From positions 1 to 64,000 of the forward strand of contig JAALGZ010000068.1 of the NCBI GenBank assembly GCA_015227615.1: a DNA stretch of 64,000 bases, read 5' to 3'. The notes beneath the pieces were generated by a model. The model had not been told where the DNA came from and searched no databases. It worked only from the letters and a program-made list of their open reading frames with translations. Source of the DNA: Labyrinthula sp. Ha (lineage: Eukaryota; Sar; Bigyra; Labyrinthulida; Labyrinthulaceae). A program made the translations under genes and the position numbers. Position 1 is the stretch's first letter. Each line of letters starts with the position of its first letter. Positions 23,601-35,808 of the stretch are shown piece by piece.

Positions 23601-26042
23601 GACATAAAATCAACCTTTTTGAAAACACTTTTTTATATGAGTACATGGTAATAAACTAGAGACTGTGCATTCTTTCCCGTTGGTTAGAAAAGGTGTGGTT
23701 AAAATTCCTATTCATTTATTTACCAAGTTGTTCTCTAATATTTTCTTCAATTTAAAGGGTCTGTTTATTTTTTTTATTTCTTACCCTTAATATTTGGTTA
23801 AAAGTTCAAGAATAAAGCAAATGGACTTACTTCAGTCTAAGGACATAATATACTTAAGATATACTACTTAGACTGATATTATCGGATGAAGTGAAACATA
23901 AACTCAAATATATATTTAACAGAGGAATAATTGATCTATTACAGTAAAAACCGCAACTATTCGAGAAGTTTAGGTGTCCAATGCCTGTAGTAAGAAGCTT
24001 AGCTTGTTAATTGGAAGAAATACGGGAAAATGGGAAGTTTTAGAATGACATAAACAGAGGAAGAAACATCATTGATAAATACCCTTTGAATCCAAGATTG
24101 GTATATATAAATTTGCTGGAAAACAATTAAAGTTTCAAACTTCTTATGATCAGTAGAAATGAAAATATATTATGCTCAAACGGTGATTTAGAAATATTAT
24201 TATTGCACAAGTATGTTCTAGTATGTGCACCTTTATTTACAACCATGTGGAAATGCCATTTTTTGGAATTTGCGCGGTAAAACAATACCACTGCAGATGG
24301 CGCTGGGAAAATGGCTATTACTTACCAGCAAAACTCTCCCCATTTTTCTTACTTAGATATTATTCATTGTTGTTGAACCATGTCATTACTTGACTATAAG
24401 TAACGGCCTAAACCCTAATGGCCCCAAAAAATATGAAACCTCATATATATGACAATATTCAGGAGAACGTATAATACCTGACAATCTTACTGGGTAGTAT
24501 GTTTGGGAAAGATAAACTAATTATTTTAAAAATATTGTATGTGAATTGCTTGTTTAAGCAATCAAGTATTATGTAGAGTACCCTTACATGAGATATGACG
24601 CTTCAGAGAAACCCGATTAATCACTACGAGGTTGGTGAATGTTGAAGTTTCCTATGTGGCTATAAGGATGCAATCTAACAAATCCTACATTAACCTCTAA
24701 AATAATCTAATTTTTACTAATTAGCCGCTTTGACTCTCATCATCTCGGTAGAATTATTCGTCCTATGCAACTTAAAACGTTACAATATTATCGAATAATG
24801 TAACCTCCCTCTAAGTATATTTATAAATTTTCTTTGCTACTTTAGAATTGATATGAATGTTTAGAATGAATCAGAGCATCAAATGAAATACAATAGCAGC
24901 AACGTTTTGCTCAACAGTTACAAGCTTTATGAATAGTGTAAAACTGTTATTACTTCAAGAATAACTTTACTTTGTAACGTAAATTCAGGGTTGATCTCAG
25001 AAAATAACTTGATGCCAAGGTTTATCATTTATGTTTGGCTAAGTTAGAGCTACATATGATTTTTTTAATAAACTCAAATAATCTGCAATTAATGAAATAA
25101 AAAAATGATATATTCTAAGAATATAATTCTGTAAAAGACATTTTACTGACCGATGTTTAAACTTGGGATATATTTAAGGTTACATTTGGAAAAGCAAAGA
25201 TAAGGTCTTCCCCGTTTGTTGATGTAATTTCAAGTTGTGTTGGTATTTAGTTTAGCTATCAAATCCTTCACTTTTGAAAAATATCCATGTATCTTTAATT
25301 ATATGCAATTGACTTCCAACATATACCTTTTTCTCGCTACATGATTTATTAATTTATTATAGGTAGCAGGATTTAATGAAGAATTCTTTCTTTGGCCTTC
25401 GAAGCTCTTACAGCTTAATGCAGGTATAAATTGTTATACACAAATATAATATAGGAGATATTTTAAGAAGCTTTAAAGCATATTTAATATCTTCAAGGGG
25501 ATGTTCTTAGAAATCCGTTCCCCTTCTTTACGTTCATTTTTTTGCATGCTTCTTTGTATATGGTTAACTATTATTTTCAAAGGTGTTTTGTGTACATATC
25601 AAGGTTTTGAATTAGAAAAAATTTGCCATCATTTTTTTTATTAAAACTTAAAAGGTTTTCTTGAAGCATGTCGTCCGCAATAAAATGCTTCATGAGACCT
25701 TGATTCGTACGATACTACAATTTACGCTAAGTTTCTCGAAATGCTTCTTTTCTTGATTTAGTGAGATATTAATAGTATGGTACTACAAACGGATTATAAA
25801 ATTAAAATTAGTCCTTTTAACTGTCTTATTATAGTTATAAACTTGACGCAATTTATCCACGCTACTCTTGGTTCGAATTTGTTTACACAATATGTTCTCG
25901 GATAAATGGACAATCAGAAATACTAGCGGGTTTTTCTCGGAACTTACAAGGATTTATAAAATTTTTTAATATAGCTAAGAGTTATTTAATTATATTTTAA
26001 TTAAATATATCTTTCTAGCTAGTGACTAATATGATAGTTGAG
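20693..26042. other. Gene-free AT-rich stretch
   Basis: Apart from possible 5' parts of the preceding gene (20710-21076), no gene is supported. Open frames are short and in random phases. The right end is the 10-bp target duplication of the MULE transposon (26043-26052). Confidence 0.55.
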
Positions 26043-26052
26043 CTATATACAA

Positions 26053-26137
26053 GGAATACACTTTTTTTACACGCGTGTAATTTACACTCGGCATGCGATT
26101 GGTGGAATTTTTGTGAGAATGGTTATTTATGGCATAG
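26053..26137 (+). repeat. Left terminal inverted repeat of the MULE
   Basis: About 85 bp beginning GGAATACACTTTTTTTACAC and ending GGCATAG. It matches the reverse complement of 28759-28839 almost base for base in its first half and more loosely after that. Confidence 0.85.
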
Positions 26138-26287
26138 GTAAAATTAAGGCATTAATAACATTTGTGATTTCAGGATTTCAAATTTGGGCCATATGACCAA
26201 AAATCATGCTTTACGAAAATTTTGAGGTAGCGGAGTAGAAAAGTGGGCCATTTGACCCAAAATCAGAAAAAACAAAAAAAGGAAAAA

Positions 26288-28330
26288 ATGCAAAAGATTG
26301 AGAACCTTATTGAGGACGTCCCAACTTTGGAAAACGACCCAGAAAACTCCCCAGAAAGGACAGAGCTAGAAGTATGGGAACATTTTGAAGCTGCCACAGG
26401 AGACGAGATGTTTTTGCACGTTTCAACGGTTGCAAACGGTCCCTTCAAGTGGTTCAAGAGAACATCAGTGTTTTTTTGTGCAGCATTAAGTAAGGTTAAA
26501 TTTGGAATGGACTCAAGAAAATTAAAATGTTGTGTCATTCAGTGTAGTTCTTCTAAAAATTGTGAATTTCGAGTTAATCTTAACTTTGATTCAACGAATA
26601 TGAAATATTTTTTTTAAGTTAGTGAGCTAAATCACACCGATCATGAAGTAGAAGCTCTTGAGAAAATTAAAAAATTTATTCAACAATTAACTGCAGAAGA
26701 ATTACAGTTCATTAAGACTCTAGGTAGTGCTGAAACTAACATTTCAGCAGCTTTGATTGCTCTACATCGCCCATTTCCGGGAGCTTTGTTCTCAAAACGA
26801 TTAATTAGACGTGAAATGAACAAAGCTAAAGAAAATAATTCTAATTCTGAAGATACTAATCTTGTTAAATTAATGAATTGTGGAAATAAATGCATTAGAA
26901 GAGGCGGATCTTTCAATTTACACTTCAATCATGGTTCAATTTTAACTGGAGTTACGTTTCGAGAGGGTCTTCAATTGAAATTAGCTGAACTTTATGGTGA
27001 TTCAATTCAAATCGATACTCCACATGGACTTACAAGATATCGTCTTGTTGCTATGTTCCCTGTAGGAGACGATTGTTTTTAAAAAACTACCAATTTTGGG
27101 AGCACGATGATGGAAACTGAGAACTCAAACGATGTGAAACGTGGCCTAGAAGAGCTTAATCTTAACAAAGCTGAGGTAATGATGTCAGATGGTAGTCCTG
27201 CACTGGCTAAAGTAGTTAAAAGTTGTGGAGCTAAGCACATTCGTTGCTTAAAACATTTTGCAGCAACCTTTTCTGAAGCAGCTAAAGGTCTTAAAGGCTC
27301 AGATTTAGTTGAATTTAGAAAAGAATTAGCTGAAATTATTACAGGATCCTTTCCAAACCTTAGAGTTTTAGACAATTCTTTTAAAGAGATGATGGAAAAG
27401 TTTACAGAACCTGCACAGTAAAAATATTTGAAATCTTTAGAGAAAGAAAAAAAGCATTTGTTGGAGTCACACTAAAGAATTTTTAACATTTGCTCATCGA
27501 GCAATACAAAGAGTAGAATCCTTTCATTCAAAGTTAAAAGGAAGAGGAATGAAGCAAAATTTAAAAAGTTGGACTTTAGATGATTTAATTAAACATCAGA
27601 AAACAGTTGTTTACCTGTAGCTAAACACTACTTTAGAAAAAAATAAAAAAAAATTAATTAAAAAAGATGTTAAAGTTTGCAAAGAAGTTGAAGATTTGAT
27701 GTTGTTGGAGCTAAAATTAATGCACAGTTGCTGGATTCAACAGGAACATGAGCCAAACAAGTACATTTTTATTGATTCTACATCTAGAGTTAGAAGAACA
27801 CATCTTCTAACAGTAAAAAAAATAAAAATGATGTTGTGCCTAAGTGCATATGTGCCACATGGCAAAATCATCACCTCCCTTGCAGGCATTTTGCAAGGGT
27901 GTGTGACAAAAGAAGAGAAGAATTCACTCATCCTGATAACCTGCTTCCTAGATGGAGGTACCAGGACCATCCATTGTACCTAGTGGCGTTAAAAGAGCTG
28001 AGAAGAGTAAAAACATCTGAGACAAAAGGGATCGAGTTCAAAGTTAAAGTTACAGATCTAGAGATGAAAGCTGTTCCTACAAGTGGCGAAGCTAAGTACT
28101 CCCGTCTCCTCGCTGAATGCAAGTTGCTTGCAGAAGAAGCAAAACATTCAGACGAAGGATGGAGGAAAGTCTTTGCAACGGTGAGAAAAATGAGACGCGC
28201 AGTGCAAAATAATCCTGATGGAAATTTTGCACAGCTACAGTGCGTCTCAGATGACACCGTTGCGACTATTGAACCCCCCCAGGAAGCGCCAGAGGAAAAC
28301 CCGCACTACCCAGGGTGTAAGCCCAAGTAG
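26288..28330 (+). pseudogene. MULE transposase, broken
   Basis: Reading from the ATG at 26288: an N-terminal FAR1/GCM-like zinc-finger remnant (CCVIQCSSSKNCEF), then the DDE transposase core with IQIDTPHG (first Asp, near 27010), VMMSDGSPALAKVV (second Asp, near 27185) followed by the typical CLKHF, and QRVESFHSKLKGRG (Glu, near 27515). A SWIM zinc finger, C-x-C-x(n)-C-x-H (CICATWQNHHLPCRH), lies at about 27845-27889, as expected at the transposase C-terminus. The frame is interrupted by in-frame TAA codons at 26615-26617, 27080-27082 and 27419-27421 and changes phase between about 27420 and 27480, and again before 27836, so no full-length protein can be made. Confidence 0.85.
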
Positions 28331-28388
28331 ATTAGATTTTTCCTCGCTTAGCCAGTAAGTTAAGTACTAAGCGAGCGCTAATCTGCTT

Positions 28389-28514
28389 CGATCTTTTGAT
28401 TGAGAATATTTTTTTTGAATGAATTCGCATCGATATTTTGACTGATAATATTTTTTTTTGAATGAATTTACATCGATATTTTGATTGAAAATATTTTTTT
28501 TGAATGAATATGCA
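28389..28514 (+). repeat. Three tandem 42-43-bp units near the MULE right end
   Basis: Units start at 28389, 28431 and 28474, each with CGAT.TTTTGA.TGA.AATAT, a T run, then GAATGAAT. They lie after the transposase stop and inside the element. Confidence 0.75.
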
Positions 28515-28643
28515 CCTTTTTTAAAAATCTTGTTTTCAAAATCTTCTTTTTCATATTCTTTTTCCTTTGACTTCATATTGTTTTTGGTTTGCTTTTATTC
28601 AAACCTAAGAAATAAAAAAAAGAATAAAACTTTTTCACAACGA

Positions 28644-28710
28644 GTGAGAGGCACTGCATGCCTCTCACAGCTTTTTTAAACCTCTCTTGGAGGTTGCGAT
28701 CCTTTGATCG
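28644..28710. other. Three successive hairpins near the MULE right end
   Basis: GTGAGAGGCA/TGCCTCTCAC (28644-28668, 10-bp perfect stem, 5-nt loop), AACCTC/GAGGTT (28679-28695) and CGATC/GATCG (28697-28710) follow one another, the first trailed by a T run. The role is unknown; possibly a transcript 3' structure or a transposase site. Confidence 0.6.
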
Positions 28711-28758
28711 TCTTTTCATCTGCATTTCTTGATTGTTGGATCGTGCTTTCTGAATTTA

Positions 28759-28839
28759 CTATGGCATAATTAGCCATTTCAAAATTGAGCCAATAGATTG
28801 CCGCGTGTAAATTACACGCGTGTACAAAAAGTAATCTCC
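28759..28839 (-). repeat. Right terminal inverted repeat of the MULE
   Basis: About 81 bp ending GTACAAAAAGTAATCTCC; reverse complement of the left repeat at 26053-26137. Confidence 0.85.
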
Positions 28840-29088
28840 CTATATACAAAGGGTACCCAAACTCGTATCACCACGTGTAAGAGACGCGAACTCAATTTCA
28901 ATATCAATATTTTATGTTGCTTCGATTTTAACTAGAATTATTTTTTTATATTATTGTCTAGGTTGTTGAACAAGTTTATTTAATAGCACAGGTCTAACAT
29001 TTTTTTTTAACATTCGTGTAGCATTCCATGCGAGCTGCCAGCAAATTTACTTAGGCTCTTAACAATATTGCATTACCATCAATCTGTT

Positions 29089-30168
29089 ATGGCAAATGAG
29101 AAATTGGGAATTGGACAGAAGCAATTTTTTCCTAAAGCACTTGGGGTGTTTTCCTTGCTTATATTGTTTTTTATCTACCTCTCCGATGAAACTTTAATGG
29201 AATGCCTAAATATATCCTTGAATCAATTTACTGAGCAATACCAGCAAAGAGTACAGAAGAGAATAGCCTTGTTCTATGTCTATACAGGAAAACCTGCACC
29301 ATTGAAACTCCCATACCTACAAACATATTCTCATAACTCAAACCTTCTCGATTTATTCATAATATTAGACAATCAAAATCTGACAAAATCTATACAAACC
29401 ATACTGGAACTGCCAGAAGTGAACAATCTTTTCCTCTTAGAATATGAAAACTTATCCTCGTTCATTAAAGAAAAACTAGAAGGTAGAATTCAAGGTTTGA
29501 AGTTTCCAATATCAACTGAAAATTTTGGATGGAATCTTTGTGATGTAAGACCTTTTTACTATACAGTTTTTGCTGACGAAGTTTCTCGAGTTTCAAACAG
29601 AAAGTACACACACTGGGGATGGACGGATACACATACATATTTAGGAAATCTATCACACTTTTTATCCAATGAGTTGCTTAACTCAGATGTTATATCTTTT
29701 TTGGAAACTTCAGCCAATGGAATATTCACTAGTGGGACTTTATCTTTGTTCACTACTAAAAAAGAGATATGGAGTAATATGGAAGAAGAAGTAGTTCTTA
29801 GAACTCTTCTTGATCCCAAGAATAATCAAAATGATGAATATAGATTTTCAAATAGTGTTCTACGCTGGGATCAAATATCTTTTTCTGCTATTGTTTCAAA
29901 TGTAAGGAATTATAAAGATATAATATACTCTAATGGTTCTTTGTGGAGTAAAGAACCCACTCTTGAAAAGAGGATAGATTTACCAAAACAGGTACAAGTT
30001 TCAGGAAGATGGATCAAAGGGGAAAAAATAGAAATGGAAAAACCTTTTACTGTAAATACTGTGTATCGAAGGAGCTCACTTAGCCAGTTATGGATGTTAG
30101 AGTCGCTTAGTGTGGACAGTAAGGAAATAGCAGTCTGTCATTGTAGAAAGTTGTGTTCCGGATGTTGA
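29089..30168 (+). CDS. Membrane-anchored DUF6625-like protein (putative glycosyltransferase)
   Basis: A single-exon protein of about 359 residues. The open frame begins earlier, but the first ATG is at 29089. Residues about 17-32 (ALGVFSLLILFFIYL) form one membrane segment near the N-terminus, the layout of a Golgi type II protein. The motif FGWNLCDVRPFYYTVF (about 146-161) followed by YTHWGWTDTHTYLGNLSHFL (about 173-192) matches the pattern K.CDF.P....F...., fWGwgD.D...Gd...F of DUF6625 proteins, which are related to glycosyltransferases; the WTDTHT stretch sits where the DxD-like metal site is expected. The donor and acceptor are unknown. The C-terminus is uncertain: a GT...TAG segment near 30142-30173 would be an intron of the size seen elsewhere, but reading straight through to 30168 is equally possible. 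The MULE ends about 250 bp upstream. Confidence 0.7.
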   Translation: MANEKLGIGQKQFFPKALGVFSLLILFFIYLSDETLMECLNISLNQFTEQYQQRVQKRIALFYVYTGKPAPLKLPYLQTYSHNSNLLDLFIILDNQNLTKSIQTILELPEVNNLFLLEYENLSSFIKEKLEGRIQGLKFPISTENFGWNLCDVRPFYYTVFADEVSRVSNRKYTHWGWTDTHTYLGNLSHFLSNELLNSDVISFLETSANGIFTSGTLSLFTTKKEIWSNMEEEVVLRTLLDPKNNQNDEYRFSNSVLRWDQISFSAIVSNVRNYKDIIYSNGSLWSKEPTLEKRIDLPKQVQVSGRWIKGEKIEMEKPFTVNTVYRRSSLSQLWMLESLSVDSKEIAVCHCRKLCSGC

Positions 30169-33100
30169 CTCTAGATATTACTGTTTAGTAATTCCTGTTA
30201 ATCTTCCTCAACAGATTAATTATTTGCTATGCCAAAAAATATATATTTAAATGCAGAAAGCATGTTAATTTGCTAAAATACAAATAAGGCACAATATTTC
30301 TTATTATTCAGTTCCGGATGTCTGTTTAAGGTAGTGAGAAAACCCTTTTATTCTAGTGTTCGATATGAATGAGAAGTGAGAAAGCTCAAGAAATTAGATA
30401 AATTTATCTCTGTTGTGGTTCTTGATTTGGCTCGGTGTTTTTACTGCTCAATCTATCATTTCTTACGTTGTAATCTGAAAATGCGACATCAACTAACCAT
30501 CAAAGTGCTAATCAACAGAGATAGAAGTTTCTTGTAATCTACATTACTGCCAAGAAAATCTAATGAATAATTTCTTTAATTTTCTAGCTTAGCATGGATA
30601 GTTTGCCTTTTGCAGAAAATAGGGTACAGACTGATAAGACCACCTAGTACAGAGTCCTGATGCACTGCTGTAGGTAACTAATAGATAGAAAAATGCAATA
30701 GCTAAAATGATGATGACAGTGCAAGGTTTAATCCTCGAGTTCAAAGATCGATGAACAGATGCAAGAAAGAAGCTTATACTCTATAGGCAAATTTAATGGC
30801 CATGGCTGCTGTGGCATGTTTTTCTATGTTGACCTAGATGAAAGATAATAAATTTCGGTGACACACTATTACCTGCGAAAGAAGGTTTTCTTTGGTTGCC
30901 AAAACAAAAAATAATATCATTCAACTTATTTGTAAGAAATTTTCATATTTTATAACTTTGGCAGTTTAGTTTCAGGTTACTTATTCTACTTAATTCAAAG
31001 TTCGGTTTCGTTCATTTGTGCGCGTTAATTTCTTTAACGATTATTATGATATATAGTTGTAGGTGAAATAAGTTTAACTTCATTCGTCTATTTACTATGT
31101 AATGAAATGATTTAAGATGAATTTTTAGAGAGTGTGCAACGATATTTTTTAATAAGCTAAATTTTAATATATTATTCTCAAATATTCAAGAATATTTTCC
31201 TCTGCGAAAGAACTAAACCTTAAACAATTTCAGAAAGAAAGAAAAGTAATAGCACCTGATAAGGGCTGTAAAATGAGAACTCTAAAATAGCTATGGTTTG
31301 GTCGCATCGGGTGAGAAAAAACATCTCATGTTCTTCATAATTTAACTCTTTCTAAACAACAAAATTATAAGTTGTTTGCCCACTCTTTCCTTTTTTTCAT
31401 TAATAACTTCTTACGTATTCCAATAATGAAGAAAACATTTTTTTTGGAAAAGTTGTTGCACGCTCAATTTGCAGTATGCTGTCTCAAATAATTTATTGAT
31501 TATTAATCAATCAATTTCTTGCTAATGATTGTCACATTGAAAATCATTAATGTTGACAAGAAAGTTTTGATTCATTATTGGTAATCAACTGAGAATCAAA
31601 GTACAACCAGAATCGATTGGCTCAAATAAATGGGGCAATTTTCTTATTAATAATCAGAATCAAAATATTTATTCAGTAATTAGGGAAACATTTAAGCAAA
31701 CCAGATGGTTAATTTGGGGCATGATAGTTGGACAAGTAATTGTCCGTATCGTCTATATGTACATTAGGATAAGTATACTAAGTTGAACAAACTGAAATAA
31801 GCTGAAAAGAGCTTTGAAAAGATATAAGTAACGTCTTCTAACTCCCAGCATTTGTCGAGATATCAAGGTTTTAGGATTTGCTGTTCCCGGTGCTTATGTA
31901 TCAGTAAAGATGTATTATGTAAAGTTGAACCAATTGTGCGGTAATGTAATATTGTATTATAACTATGTAAAGTGTAAACAGTCAGTAAGGAGAGAGTCGT
32001 ACACTCGACTGCTTAGTGTCTGACTATGATATTCCAATAACTTTCATAGAAAAGAAACACCAAAGTTGTTTACATAGAGTTCAACAGCGACAAAGAAACT
32101 ACTTCGTAAGCCAGGAAAGTAGCCTTGAATCAAAAGTATGCATTCCTAAAGGAGGTAGAGACAAAACCCAGTATACATTATTAACTCAAACCTGTAGTAG
32201 CCTTATACAATCACAAATTGGTTTACTGCACATACCTATGGTTGTAACAAACTGAGAAAATAGCAATTTATTCTGTGTCTGAAACATCTTCTTGGTAAAA
32301 CTACGAGGCCAGCTTTTCCTCCCAATAATTTTACCCTGCTTAGTCTCTAAAAAATTGTTTCAGCAGAGTATGTTGAATGTGTTTTCGCACTATAATTTAG
32401 GGTTCCATTTATGCCTGGGTGAATTATAATTCATTGAATTCAATAACACGGCTATAATATCCTGCATCTTTTTGAATCTATTCTGCATATTCAAGTACTT
32501 GATCCAAAACCTTTAGTACTTGCATAAACCCTATTTAATAAAGGTATGTTCGAGTGTAGATACAGGTCGGGGGCTATTATAATGATATCAAGGTTTATGC
32601 AGGAGAAACTATTCTCATCACATCATGAAAGGAGACTACATTCTAAGGGGAAATAAGAACATCTATGTATAATCTTGCTAACGATAGGTGTTCTCCCCAT
32701 TTTTGACGACTAAAAAGTTATGTGTTTTGCATTGCATCATAAGAACGAAACAAAAGCTTTATTGAAAATACATAAACACCATGGAAAGTCTTGGGTGAAC
32801 ACAATAACCCTACACATGGTTACCAAGCGATAGTTCTAATATTTTATTTTGGTAGGGTTCTCATTCGTGAACAGAATACACAAACTTAGTTTTTATTAAC
32901 CCAAAAAGAAGATATCTCTCTATTGAAAGGTAAAAAGAAGATGAACAAAGACGCAAGCTATTTCAGAAACAGTTACATAGACTAGTGTATTATGAAGTAG
33001 GGGCAAATCTCTGTGTCAAGATTTAACGAGGCACTATAAAAGGTTAAAGTAGAGGTCCTGAGACTATGGACACTTATTTTTTTGGTGTCTAAGAGTAGTT

Positions 33101-35808
33101 AGGGTAATTGATGGGAAGTAATACCAGTAACATTAACAATTGTATTATTGAAAATTGAACTGAGTGCATATAATACTAAGCTCTTATATACTGTTTTGCT
33201 AATATAGCAGAGCACGAGAGGCGTTAGATTAAAATTTGAATCTAGGGTGAGCTTCAGATTTCCTGGCAGTGTACCTATTTATCTCTTTCCTCTAAGGGTT
33301 ATAGATACAGCATTGTCAGGAACTGTAGAACATCTTCACCACAGCACAGTATGAAAAGGAGGTGCCATAGTGTATGTGGCAATTGCAAGTGGAGAACAAA
33401 ACACTAAACTCCTTACTAGATCTATGTTTAACTTGGTTAAAAAGGTGACTCGACCTTTACACTTTCTACTTTTTATATAGAACAGACTCGCACAAGAATA
33501 CCAATATTTGTTATAGCAGATGCTGCATTTTCATGACGTCTGCAAAACAATGTCGGCCAAGTTTTTACTAAACTCTTAGTACATTTAATTAGTCTCCCCC
33601 AGTGTGTTTCTTCCGAAGAGTTGAGAAACTTGAAGAGAGAAAAGTTTACTTCGAGAGGTGTTGGCCAATTTTTCCTAGCTATAGCGTTTTCGCTCTTTCT
33701 TTAAATTTTCCCAAGGTGGTTTACCATTATGAAAAATGTAACTTTGGATGCTTCTCTCAGCATTGCCCTTTAAAACTTAAAAGCAAACTGTTTGCCCGGA
33801 ATATTTTTTCTTGTGAAGTAAAACATGCTGCTAAGTATTATTAGTTCATATCTAGATTAGAGGTAAGGATGAGGAAAACGATCAAGGTAAATAATCTACT
33901 CCGTCTAGAGGATTGCTTACTCTATTATTATATTTTGTTAATATAATCCTGTGCTCTTCATTTTGCCTTTTCAAGCCAGCTCTGCTTGGAAAGTAACTAC
34001 CTGTTACCTGCAAGGTTACTTAGAAAGTAAATTAGTGAGCAGAGATCCCAATATGATATCTTGATTCTATTAGGCTAGATGCGTGTTTGATTAGCTCACT
34101 GGCAGGTATGAAACTTCCAGTACAGATGTACTATATGTTTTCGTAGAAACTACCCACTACTCGCTTCTTTAGTAATGTACTTCGTGCGCCCTCTAATAAA
34201 GACAAATGTCTATATCATTTACAATGTTAGAAGAAATATATGTACCCCAGGTTATTTTAAAATTGCTGTAGTGAGTGCAGATTTCCAAATGGCTAAAATT
34301 TCCTTACATGGTGATACCCTCGTTAGGTCAACTTGGGTGGAAATTTTCACGTTCCCTATCCTTGCGAACTGGAGTTCCCGCAGGTTCAGCATCATCTGAC
34401 TTCTTTCATGCTTAGGTGCACCTATCATACGCCTGGATTGTAATTTTATGGGCTTTAAAAGGATTCTAAAGAGAGATGAGAAGTAAGTAAAAACTTTAAA
34501 CTTCTAATCAACAAGTGTTGGAGGCCATTCCAGATTATGGTGTCGTATAGTGACCGTTATAGTTTGTACCATGATAACCCAGCAAGAAAAACTAACAGGA
34601 TCTGCCGGGTTTAATTTCAATTATCACTTAGGTAAGAGGAATAATAACCTTTAGGTAGCGCACTGCCTCGGGGTTATTTCCGAAGATGGAACCTATGCAG
34701 AAGGCAAGCTTGAATAGAGCTTTTCTAGGTTATTTGCTCCATAATCAACTATGGTTAGCAGGTGCCATATGTAGCTGTTTTGTCTTTAGTTGAATCCAAA
34801 TTGTTTTTAAAGTTAAAGCCGCTAAACCTTGAGATCTTTAAGTATTTAATTTCCTGTCTAGCCCTGTGATATCTAAATCATATCGCTTTAAAGCCAGTCA
34901 TTCAGGTTGATTTTTCCTAACCCAAATCTTGCAACAAGATGGCCTCTTTGGGTCTAGGAAATTGAATATCACAGGTCTGATATACGCCATCTAGAATTCG
35001 TATCCCAGTCTTTAAGGTCGTCAAAATGTATTATTTCCCCCTGAAGAACTTTCAAAATAATAAGTAAATGATGAAAAATATTACATTTAAATTAAAAGTT
35101 GTATATTGAGTATTAGTTTGGACCTGTTGTGTGCGTAAAGTAACAGAATATTTCCGTATATATATCTATATTGAGTCCATCTGTTATGATTTAAGAGGTA
35201 AGTGAAAAGAATTTCACGTTATTGAATACTTGAGTTCTTCTGTCTGGTTAGCAACCTGCCAGGAATGAGTGGTAAAAGCCAAGCGTATCCAACCATGAAT
35301 AAGCAAATAGCAACACACCAAGCTGGTTGTAAATATTTAGCTCGCAATTTCTTCTACTTGAAACCACTGAACAATTCTGTCAATTTCCGTACACCTGACT
35401 CCGTCAAAGTATTAAAAAAAGGCCCTTTTCCCTGCGATCTTATACAAGTAGCAAACGTAAAAGTTGATATCTCCTATTGTTCAGTAGAGTTTCTTTGCAA
35501 CCACATCCAGTAATGCACCAGTGTGCATCGCGCATGAGCCAGTATTGATGTCCCGACTCGTATGTAACGCAAAAGTGTCTTGTTCGGTCATAGCCTTGCC
35601 TCGAAAAGCCAACGGAATATTTGTTTTGCAGTTTGCCCAGAACTAGACAAAGCAACAAAGATCATATTAAAACCCAGAAACAGAACTAATTCAACACGAA
35701 AAATCGTTACTGAACCGTTTACGAATAAATCATAACCTCCGTTTGCGAAAAAGTCAGGTGAAGGAGATATACGCGCTAAACACAAAACAAATAAAATAAA
35801 AAGAAACT
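30169..35808. other. Gene-free AT-rich stretch
   Basis: No gene is supported. The longest open frame with an ATG (82 codons at 35265-35513) has no recognisable feature. A short region of hAT-MITE-like subterminal repeats lies at 31487-31690 (listed separately). Confidence 0.55.
31487..31690. repeat. Possible old hAT-MITE relative
   Basis: This stretch is dense in TTATTGATTATTAATCAATC- and AATAATCAGAATCAAA-like strings very similar to the subterminal repeats of the two 617-bp MITEs, but lacks TAGGGGTG ends and a target duplication. It may be a decayed, shortened relative or just AT-rich sequence. Confidence 0.3.

Larger units (their letters stand above)
26053..28839 (+). mobile_element. MULE (Mutator-like) DNA transposon with decayed transposase
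   Basis: A 2787-bp element flanked by a perfect 10-bp direct repeat CTATATACAA (26043-26052 and 28840-28849), in the 9-11 bp range usual for Mutator-like elements. Terminal inverted repeats of about 80 bp share the core TACACGCGTGTAATTTACAC, which itself contains the palindrome ACACGCGTGT. Inside lies one transposase region reading rightwards with a DDE core and a SWIM zinc finger. The ends and target repeats are well kept while the transposase is broken, so this copy could only move with help from another copy. It inserted about 250 bp upstream of the next gene. Confidence 0.92.

Noticed and set aside
28644-28680. Bacterial-style intrinsic terminator (10-bp stem, T run)
   Set aside because: The context is a eukaryotic MULE transposon; there is no bacterial gene nearby. 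Kept only as a structural oddity.
26053-28839. Reassigned stop codons (variant nuclear code) as the reason why transposon frames are interrupted
   Set aside because: The host kinesin (1299 codons), ArgD-ArgJ (850 codons) and the other host genes have no in-frame stops, so the standard code holds and the transposons are simply decayed.
35265-35513. 82-codon ATG open frame
   Set aside because: No recognisable motif, no neighbour context, and a length expected by chance in a 5.6-kb empty stretch.
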